Below the pieces are notes generated by a model. The model saw nothing but the letters and a program-made list of their open reading frames with translations. It was not told the origin of the DNA and made no database searches. A stretch of 64,000 nt of DNA from Saccharopolyspora indica (GTDB taxonomy: Bacteria > Actinomycetota > Actinomycetes > Mycobacteriales > Pseudonocardiaceae): positions 159,172 to 223,171 of the forward strand of contig NZ_JAQGLB010000014.1 of NCBI RefSeq assembly GCF_027853965.1, in the 5' to 3' direction. Shown piece by piece: positions 58,170-64,000 of this stretch. Within the stretch, counting starts at the first letter, position 1; each line of letters starts with the position of its first letter. The translations under genes were made by a program, and so were the position numbers.

Positions 58170-60566
58170 TCACCTGGGTCGCGGTCCCCCGGGAGAACCC
58201 GTCGAACTCGACGTGGGCGGTGCGCTGCTGGTCGGGGGCGCCGAGCTGGACGGCGGCGCGGTGCTGCTCGGCGGTGCCGTCGTCGAAGGCGGAGTGCTCG
58301 ACGTCGGCGGCGCCGTGGTGGGCGGCGTCGTGCTCGTCGGCGGGACCGCGGTCGGCGGCGTGCCGGTCGGCTCCGGAACACCGGTCGGCGTCGGCGTGGT
58401 GGTCGGCTCCGACGTGGAAGCCGGTGGGTCGAGCGGCGAGTGCGCGGGCTCCGGCCACCAGCAGTGCGGCGGCCACCACGGGTGCTCGCCGGTCGCGGGC
58501 AGCCACGGCGGGCGCTCGCCCCAGCCCGGCGGCCACCACGGCCACCAGGAGCAGTCCGGCGGAGGCGGCGGCACCGGGAACCACAGCTGCACCGACACCA
58601 GCGCCTCGTCGTTCGACGACCCGAGCCGGGCGGTCACCGGGACCGTCACGTGCCGGGAGAGCAGGTCCCCGAGCTGCGGCACGTCCGCGGCCTGCGGGAA
58701 GTCCGGCGCGGCGGTCAGCCACACGTCACCGGCGAACCAGCCGCCCGGCGCGAGCTCCTCGGCGCACCGGACCCGGCGCTGGTCCGGCGCGACCTCGCAC
58801 TGCTCGGGCAGGCTCTGCACCTGCACGCCCTCCGGCAGCTCGGCGACGGTCTCCGCGCGACCGGTGCTGGTCCCGGTGTTGCGGACCAGCATGGTCACCT
58901 TGCTCTCCTTCCACGGCGCGTGCGACCAGCCCCAGGCCCGCAGGTCGATCCCGTCCACCGGTGCCGGCGGCCGGACCACGACGGGCACCGCCTCCAGGTG
59001 CAGCTCGATCTCCGCACCGGCGGAGATGCTGGCGGTGATCTGGCCGCCCTCGGACGACTCGTCGGCGCGCACGCTGAAGCCGAAGGTGAACGACTCGCCG
59101 GGCCGCAGCCCGCGGTCGGTGCTGCAGGAGATCGTGCTCGACCGGTTCTGGCAGCTCACCGAAGGCGAGCCGGGCGGCTGGGCCAGCACCAGCGACCGGC
59201 TCTGCGGAACGGTCGAGGCGGGCCCGGCCGACATCGCGCCCGGCAGCTGCGCGGAGACCCCCGGCGGCAGGGCCAGCTCGGCGGTGACCGGCTCGGAGTC
59301 GCCCGAACCGCTGTTGCTCACCGTGATCGGCAGGTCGACGGGATCGCCACCGGCGACCAGCTGGAGCGGAGCCCCGGGCCCGGAGGCGTTGAGCACCGGC
59401 GTGGCCGCCGGAGGCGGCGTCGGCGCAGGCGGAGACGGCTCCGGCGGCGCCGGGGGCTGCGGAGTCGGGCTCGGCGCGGGCGGCGGGTTCTGCGGGGGCT
59501 GCGGCAGCGGTGCCGGTGGTTCCGGAGGCTTCGGCGGTTCCGGTGGCTGCACGACGGCGGCCGGCGGTGCGGCCGCGATCGGAACGGGCTGCTCGGTCCC
59601 GGCGGTCATGGCGATGGCGATCGCGGCGGCCAGCACCGCGGTCGCGGCTCCGGCGGTGACCGCCTGGCGCGGCCCGGCGCTCGCGGCGTTCGCCGCCCCG
59701 CCCGCCCCGGCCGCGCTGCCCGCGGCCAGCGCGGCGGCCGACGCCCCGCCCGAGGAGGAAACGGCCAGGTAGCCGGTGGCGGAAGCACCGAGCACCAGCG
59801 GCGCGATGATGACGCGGAGCGCACCGTTGACGTCGGCGAGCTCCGCCGCCAGCGCGCGGCACCGGTCGCACCCGTCGAGGTGCGACTCCACCTGCGCGGT
59901 CTCCCGCTTGGACAGCCCGCGGCGGGTCCACGCGCCGAGCCGGTCCACCGTCGCCCGGCAGTGCTCGACCCCGGACTCGCTGTCGTCCAGCTGCCCGAGG
60001 TGCACCTGCAGGTAGGCCTGCCGCAGCCCTTCCCGCGCGCGGTAGGCGAGCGCGGACACCCCGTTCGGCGTCAACCCGAGCAGCGGCGCGACCTGCGCCG
60101 GGGTCTGCCCCTCCACCTCGACGTGCCAGAGCACGGTCTGCCAGCGCTCGGGCAGCCGGGCGAACGCCTGCGCGGCGAGCGTGCGCTCGAGCCCGGCGAC
60201 GGCGGTGTCGGTGAACGGCACGCTGACGTCCGCGCCGGAAACCTCCGTCACGTCGTCGGCGAGCTGCACCTTCCGCTCCCGCCGGGTGCGGTCGTAGGCG
60301 GTGTGGCGCAGCGCGGTGAGCAGGTACGCCCGGAAGGCGGTGTTCGGGCCGCGCCCGTCGCGCAGCGTGTCGAGCACCTTGGCGAACGCCTCCGACACCA
60401 GGTCGTCGGCCTCGGCCGCGGACTTGGCGACCTGGCGGGCCATGTTGTAGGCCGCACCGACGTGCCGTTCGTAGAGCTGGGCGTAGGCGGCGGACGAACC
60501 GCTGCGGACCTCCTCCAGCAGTTCCCCGTCGCTGGGCCCCTGAACTTCCGCCGGAATCGTCGCCAC
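58170..60566 (-). CDS. ECF sigma factor fused to anti-sigma-like zinc finger, TM helix and extracellular region
   Basis: A 798-residue single ORF. Sigma region 2 (about 15-95: LYERHVGAAYNMARQV, DDLVSEAFAKVLDTL, YLLTALRHTAYD) and region 4 (about 125-190: LPERWQTVLWHVEVEGQTPAQVAPLLGLT). Zinc finger HLDGCDRC (229-236, HxxxCxxC). Membrane helix about 302-322. Pro-rich linker 330-390. Extracellular beta domains about 395-665 with NTG-type repeats (ITVSNSGSGDSEP, LVRNTGTSTGRAE). Trp/Pro-rich Cys-bounded segment 672-704 and Ser/Thr/Pro tail to 798. The sigma factor is thus tethered to the membrane and may sense wall or carbohydrate. GTG 60566 with GGGGAGGAAGG upstream. Confidence 0.88.
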   Translation of the reverse strand: MATIPAEVQGPSDGELLEEVRSGSSAAYAQLYERHVGAAYNMARQVAKSAAEADDLVSEAFAKVLDTLRDGRGPNTAFRAYLLTALRHTAYDRTRRERKVQLADDVTEVSGADVSVPFTDTAVAGLERTLAAQAFARLPERWQTVLWHVEVEGQTPAQVAPLLGLTPNGVSALAYRAREGLRQAYLQVHLGQLDDSESGVEHCRATVDRLGAWTRRGLSKRETAQVESHLDGCDRCRALAAELADVNGALRVIIAPLVLGASATGYLAVSSSGGASAAALAAGSAAGAGGAANAASAGPRQAVTAGAATAVLAAAIAIAMTAGTEQPVPIAAAPPAAVVQPPEPPKPPEPPAPLPQPPQNPPPAPSPTPQPPAPPEPSPPAPTPPPAATPVLNASGPGAPLQLVAGGDPVDLPITVSNSGSGDSEPVTAELALPPGVSAQLPGAMSAGPASTVPQSRSLVLAQPPGSPSVSCQNRSSTISCSTDRGLRPGESFTFGFSVRADESSEGGQITASISAGAEIELHLEAVPVVVRPPAPVDGIDLRAWGWSHAPWKESKVTMLVRNTGTSTGRAETVAELPEGVQVQSLPEQCEVAPDQRRVRCAEELAPGGWFAGDVWLTAAPDFPQAADVPQLGDLLSRHVTVPVTARLGSSNDEALVSVQLWFPVPPPPPDCSWWPWWPPGWGERPPWLPATGEHPWWPPHCWWPEPAHSPLDPPASTSEPTTTPTPTGVPEPTGTPPTAVPPTSTTPPTTAPPTSSTPPSTTAPPSSTAPPSSSAPPTSSAPPTSSSTGSPGGPRPR

Positions 60567-60744
60567 GCCGCACCTTCCTCCCCGCGGGAGACACCAGATC
60601 TGCTGACCTAGGGAGTCACAGCCGGTGCCGACCATGACGCTGCCCGACCGATTGTGATCTAGATCCTATTGTTGACGCCATCCCTTGCACCGTCATGGGC
60701 GACCCGTTGCTCCGTCCCGATGACAGGGAGTCGAAGGAGGGGCA

Positions 60745-61554
60745 ATGCGGATGAGGGAGTGGCCGCTCAAGTGTGATGCGACGATCGCGCAGGGTCGTCA
60801 GCGGGCCCTGCGCTCGCGCTGGCGAACGGCCAGCCTCGCTGCTGGGTGGCCGTTCTTGAGCGATTGGGCCTCGGATGCGGTGGACGCGGTGTGCGCGGCG
60901 GTCGTCGAGGACCGGGACCTGGCCGAACCGCTGGCCGACCTCGGGGCGGCGCGGGCCGAGGCCGGAGTCGGACTGGCCGGAACGCTGCAGGACCTGGCGG
61001 CGCTGCACGCCGTCGCGACCGGTGCCCACGACGGGCTCGTGTCGGCCGACCCGGACGCGGTGCCCACCGCGCTGGTGCGCACGACCGCGCTGGGCTGGTC
61101 GGACGTGATCGCCCGGCTGTCCGTCGGGCGCGAGGTCGAGGACCCGCTGACCGGCCTGACCACGGCCGGCTACCTGCGCACCCGGCTGCACGAGGTGTAC
61201 CGGGAAGCGCGCGCGGCGGGCCGCTCGGCGAGCGAGGACTACGTCCTGCTCACGGCATCGCTGGACTCCCCGGCCGACGGCTACCCGCGGATGATGGCGA
61301 TGGTGCTGATGGCGGACGTCCTGCGCACGGCGTTCGACTCGGGCGAGACCATCTCGCTCCTGCGGTCGGCGACCGCGGCGGTGCTCACCAGGCGCAACCC
61401 GCAGCTGTCGGCCCGCTGCCTGCACGCGCGCTGCATGATCGAGCACCGGCTGGCCGCGGACCCGGCGCTGCACGCCTGCCAGGAGATCCGGTTCCAGCAG
61501 GAACCGCTGCCCGCCGACCACAACGCGGCCTGCGACCTGCTCGCATCGCTGTGA
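60745..61554 (+). CDS. Hypothetical protein with degenerate GGDEF-like domain
   Basis: A 269-residue protein. The N-terminal half is helical (VDAVCAAVVEDRDLAEPLADLGAARAEAG in pieces). The C-terminal half starts VEDPLTGLTTAGYLRTRLHEV, the entry motif of GGDEF domains (DPLTGLxxxxxLxxRL), and continues with YVLLTASLDSP and TISLLRSATAAVLTRRN. The GGDEF signature loop itself is missing, so no cyclic-di-GMP synthesis is expected. ATG with GAAGGAGGGG upstream. It is divergent from the sigma-fusion gene and ahead of purK. Confidence 0.6.
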   Translation: MRMREWPLKCDATIAQGRQRALRSRWRTASLAAGWPFLSDWASDAVDAVCAAVVEDRDLAEPLADLGAARAEAGVGLAGTLQDLAALHAVATGAHDGLVSADPDAVPTALVRTTALGWSDVIARLSVGREVEDPLTGLTTAGYLRTRLHEVYREARAAGRSASEDYVLLTASLDSPADGYPRMMAMVLMADVLRTAFDSGETISLLRSATAAVLTRRNPQLSARCLHARCMIEHRLAADPALHACQEIRFQQEPLPADHNAACDLLASL

Positions 61555-61616
61555 CGCCGGTCGCGTTGGGTGGTCCCTCTGCAGGTATGCGGCTTGCACC
61601 GCTTTACGCTGGCCGC

Positions 61617-62801
61617 GTGGACCAGCGGAGCGGAACCCCAGTTGTCGGCATGATCGGTGGCGGCCAACTGGCGAGGATGACCCACCAGGCCGCCATCCCG
61701 TTGGGGCAGTCGCTGAAGGTGCTGGCCACCTCGGCGGACGACTCCGCCGCGCTGGTCGCGCCGAACGTGGAGATCGGCCACCACACCGATCTCGAAGCGC
61801 TGAAGAACTTCGCGCAGGGCTGCGACGTGATCACCTTCGACCACGAGCACGTCCCCGGCGAGCACCTGCGGGCCCTGGCCGCGGCGGGCGTGTCCGTCCA
61901 GCCCGGTGCCGATGCGCTGCTGCACGCCCAGGACAAGCTCGTGATGCGCCGCAAGCTCGCCGAGCTCGGCCTGCCGGTGCCGCCGTTCGCGGAGGTCACC
62001 GAGGTCGCCGACGTCCTGGAGTTCGGTGCCGAGCACGGCTGGCCCTGCGTGCTCAAGACCGCGCGCGGCGGGTACGACGGCCGCGGCGTGTGGATGCTCA
62101 ACACCCCGGACGGCGCGAAGCGCACCGTCGCCGAACTGCTGGAGAGCGGAGCACCGCTGCTCGTCGAGCAGCGCGTGCCGCTGCGCCGGGAACTCGCCGC
62201 GCTGGTCGCGCGCTCGCCGTTCGGGCAGGGCGCGGTCTGGCCGCTGGTCGAGACCGTGCAGGAGGACGGGATCTGCGTGGAGGTCCTGGCCCCGGCCCCG
62301 AACGCCTCGCCGGAGCTGATCGAGCAGGCCCAGCAGCTCGCGCTGCAGGTCGCCGAATCGCTCGGCGTCACCGGCGTGCTCGCGGTCGAGCTGTTCGAGA
62401 CCGACGACGGCCTGGTCGTCAACGAGCTGGCGATGCGCCCGCACAACTCCGGCCACTGGACCATCGAAGGAGCCCGGACCTCCCAGTTCGAGCAGCACCT
62501 GCGCGCGGTCCTGGACTACCCGCTGGGCGCCACCGAGCTGACCGCGCCCGCGGTGGTCATGACGAACCTGCTCGGTTCGCCGACCGAGCTGAAGATGACG
62601 GTCGACGAGCGGCTGCACCACCTGTTCGCCCGCTACCCGCACGCGAAGGTGCACCTGTACGGCAAGAGCGAGCGGCCCGGCCGCAAGCTCGGCCACATCA
62701 CCGTCCTCGGCGACCGCATGGACGAGGTGCGGGAGCAGGCCCGGCTGGCGGCGCACTGGCTGTCGCACGCCGAGTGGCCGGACGGCTACGAGATCCACTG
62801 A
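61617..62801 (+). CDS. purK: 5-(carboxyamino)imidazole ribonucleotide synthase
   Basis: A 394-residue ATP-grasp enzyme of purine synthesis: AIR + bicarbonate + ATP to N5-CAIR. VVGMIGGGQLARMTHQAAIPLG, DVITFDHEHVPGEHL, VLKTARGGYDGRGVWML (ATP-grasp loop), VLAVELFETDDGLVVNELAMRPHNSGH with metal Glu-Asn and the RPHNSGHWT signature. GTG at 61617 is 6 nt after TACGCT, fitting a leaderless message. purE follows 18 nt later; together they form the standard purK-purE pair. Confidence 0.97.
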   Translation: MDQRSGTPVVGMIGGGQLARMTHQAAIPLGQSLKVLATSADDSAALVAPNVEIGHHTDLEALKNFAQGCDVITFDHEHVPGEHLRALAAAGVSVQPGADALLHAQDKLVMRRKLAELGLPVPPFAEVTEVADVLEFGAEHGWPCVLKTARGGYDGRGVWMLNTPDGAKRTVAELLESGAPLLVEQRVPLRRELAALVARSPFGQGAVWPLVETVQEDGICVEVLAPAPNASPELIEQAQQLALQVAESLGVTGVLAVELFETDDGLVVNELAMRPHNSGHWTIEGARTSQFEQHLRAVLDYPLGATELTAPAVVMTNLLGSPTELKMTVDERLHHLFARYPHAKVHLYGKSERPGRKLGHITVLGDRMDEVREQARLAAHWLSHAEWPDGYEIH

Positions 62802-62819
62802 AGCAGAGAGAGGTCTGGC

Positions 62820-63341
62820 GTGGCAGGCGACAACCCGCTGGTCGGCGTGATCATGGGCAGCGATTCCGACTGGCCGGTGATGCAGGCGGCCGGAGACGCG
62901 CTCACCGAGTTCGACGTGCCCTTCGAGGTGGGCGTCTACTCGGCGCACCGCACTCCGCAGCGGATGCTGGACTACGCCCGCAGCGCGGCGGACCGCGGCA
63001 TCCGGGTGATCATCGCCGGTGCGGGCGGGGCCGCCCACCTGCCGGGCATGGTCGCCTCGGCGACGGTGCTGCCGGTGATCGGTGTCCCGGTACCGCTGAA
63101 GCACCTCGACGGCATGGACTCGCTGCTGTCGATCGTGCAGATGCCCGCGGGCGTTCCGGTGGCGACGGTGTCGGTCGGCGGTGCGCGCAACGCCGGGCTG
63201 CTCGCCGTTCGCACGCTCGCCGCGGACTCCGGGGAGCTCGGCGCCCGGCTGCGCGCGGGCATGGCGAAGTTCCAGGCCGACCTGGAGAGCATGGTGCTGG
63301 ACAAGGACGCCGCCCTCCAGGAGAAGGCCGCGCGTTCCTGA
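62820..63341 (+). CDS. purE: N5-carboxyaminoimidazole ribonucleotide mutase
   Basis: A 173-residue PurE class I mutase that turns N5-CAIR into CAIR. Signature loops: VGVIMGSDSDWPVM, VYSAHRTPQRMLDYA with the catalytic His, and IIAGAGGAAHLPGMVA, then SLLSIVQMPAGVPVATVSVGG. GTG start with AGAGAGAGG upstream. The C-terminal helix is typical. Last gene before the rRNA operon. Confidence 0.97.
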   Translation: MAGDNPLVGVIMGSDSDWPVMQAAGDALTEFDVPFEVGVYSAHRTPQRMLDYARSAADRGIRVIIAGAGGAAHLPGMVASATVLPVIGVPVPLKHLDGMDSLLSIVQMPAGVPVATVSVGGARNAGLLAVRTLAADSGELGARLRAGMAKFQADLESMVLDKDAALQEKAARS

Positions 63342-63908
63342 CGCTTTTCCGACAGACCCCGGGCGATGCCGGTTCCAACCGGTCTCACCTGGGGTTTTGT
63401 CGTTAAGGGGGGGGTGGTGTTCAGGGGGTGTTCGGGGGTCTGTAAAGTTCTACGAGTCAGAGCGACACGGGCCGGGAAAACCGGAACGGGCCTGGCGCGG
63501 GGTCAAAACCGAGTCTCCACGAATGAGTGGTAGAGTAGGCTGGCCTCGAACGGCAAGACTTTGAAAATTGCGATTCGCTTCGCTGTCATAACGCTGGACG
63601 GTTCGATATCCGGGAGATAACGAATCGGGTGCGGGAAACGAAAGTGACCCCCCCTGAAACCCCGGAAAAACGGCCTGCTAGAGTTACTGACACACGAAAG
63701 CGAACAGAGGAAATGCTCCCCGGAGCTGCGCGGCCCTGAAATGGGGTTGTGGGTGATGGTGTGGGTGTGTTCTTTGAGAACTCAACAGCGGACTGTTTTG
63801 GTTAGTGTTCTTTAATGCCCCCGACCAAACTTGGTTTTGGTTGGTGGTTTCTTTGAGTATGACGCTCGCCTTCGGGTTTGAGTGTCTGCTGGGATTGTTC
63901 AACAGCAT
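63342..63908 (+). promoter_or_regulatory. rRNA operon leader
   Basis: 567 bp, AT-richer. Two TAGAGT -10 boxes (63531-63536 and 63679-63684) suggest tandem promoters; CTGAAA (63654-63659) could be the -35 of the second at 19-bp spacing. A TTGAAA / TCATAA pair near 63561-63591 may be a third. TGTTCTTTGAGAACTCAACA at 63768-63787 is the boxA-like antitermination leader typical of actinobacterial rrn operons. GGTTTGAGTGTC near 63875 likely belongs to the 16S processing stem. Confidence 0.75.
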
Positions 63909-64000
63909 TGTTGGAGAGTTTGATCCTGGCTCAGGACGAACGCTGGCGGCGTGCTTAACACATGCAAGTCGAACGCTGAAGCACTTTCGGGTGTGGATGA
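63909..64000 (+). rRNA. rrs: 16S ribosomal RNA, 5' part (cut by window end)
   Basis: GGAGAGTTTGATCCTGGCTC (the universal 27F primer region), then GGACGAACGCTGGCGGCGTG, then CTTAACACATGCAAGTCGAA, the invariant 16S start. The exact mature 5' end is uncertain by a few bases. About 92 nt are in the window. The first variable loop (CTGAAGCACTTTCGGGTGTG) is actinobacterial in character. Confidence 0.97.

Noticed and set aside
58042..59772. Plus-strand 576-codon frame opposite the sigma fusion
   Set aside because: Low-complexity Gly/Ser-rich translation without family motifs. The minus strand carries sigma, zinc-finger and TM features with a strong ribosome-binding site.
60640..60670. GATCTAGATC palindrome between sigma fusion and GGDEF-like gene
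   Set aside because: A 10-bp restriction-like palindrome occurs by chance easily; no flanking symmetry or spacing to a promoter supports an operator.
63769..63781. GTTCTTTGAGAAC as a stand-alone terminator in the rRNA leader
   Set aside because: It is part of the conserved boxA-type antitermination leader of rRNA operons, not a stop signal.
1..64000. tRNA genes, transposases, integrases, prophage genes
   Set aside because: No T-loop (GGTTCGAATCC) with matching acceptor stem, and no transposase or integrase motif, was found by reading both strands and the translations.

Overview
The window is high-GC DNA with many GTG and TTG starts, ATGA-type overlaps and leaderless starts sitting 6-7 nt after a TANNNT box. 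It carries ESX-type (WXG100/PPE/EspG) genes and ends in the first ~90 nt of a 16S rRNA gene with an actinobacterial leader. Gene order partly matches what I remember of the Mycobacterium tuberculosis Rv3275c-Rv3306c region: purE-purK-GtrA, PH protein-birA, maf, and glpD-lpdA-GGCT-amidohydrolase pair. The best guess is a Pseudonocardiaceae actinomycete, perhaps Saccharopolyspora or a relative. The genus is inferred, not proven.

Layout. 1-2855: 3' part of an Mrp/Mnh cation/proton antiporter operon (D partial, E, F, G), with a dispersed repeat lying between E and F. 2981-7338: small membrane protein, second repeat copy, two M20 amidohydrolases, an AbiEi-like protein. 7344-13859: a sugar or polyol block (two FGGY kinases, a HAD phosphatase, a DeoR regulator) interleaved with an NTF2-like gene and a frameshifted WYL regulator. 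13876-19804: GGCT, lpdA, third repeat copy, DCC protein, TPR protein, degenerate IMPase, MBL hydrolase. 19876-21387: macrolide-type glycosyltransferase behind a leader peptide and an attenuator-like hairpin. 21592-29197: SDR, LtrA, LysR; a mutarotase/aldo-keto reductase/DHDPS-type aldolase sugar operon; an NmrA-like protein with a MerR-type promoter; arginase-fold protein; ABM monooxygenase. 29380-34739: complete glycerol regulon glpF-glpK / glpR / glpD.

34797-36818: a compact ESX operon (PE-like, PPE, EspG). 37063-40457: DUF3558 lipoprotein, DUF1707 protein, dicarboxylate symporter, Maf. 40930-44947: three secreted enzymes (chymotrypsin-like protease, heparin-lyase-like protein, S15-type peptidase) flanked by palindromes. 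45265-48741: birA, PH protein, HMG-CoA lyase, CbiZ, MaoC. 48991-52485: ESX toxin locus (YbaB-like, WXG100, large TNT-domain protein, putative immunity protein). 52584-58107: DUF2339 protein, HisN, two-component system, GtrA. 58170-63341: an ECF sigma factor fused to a zinc finger, a membrane segment and a long extracellular region; a GGDEF-like protein; purK and purE. 63342-64000: rRNA leader and 16S start.

The most unusual items are the sigma/anti-sigma fusion with a Trp-Pro-rich exterior, a TNT toxin that seems to have lost catalytic residues, the leader-peptide/attenuator arrangement ahead of the glycosyltransferase, and a ~113-bp dispersed repeat with a 20-codon ORF that appears to supply ribosome-binding sites to the genes behind it. 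No CRISPR array, transposase, prophage or tRNA was seen.
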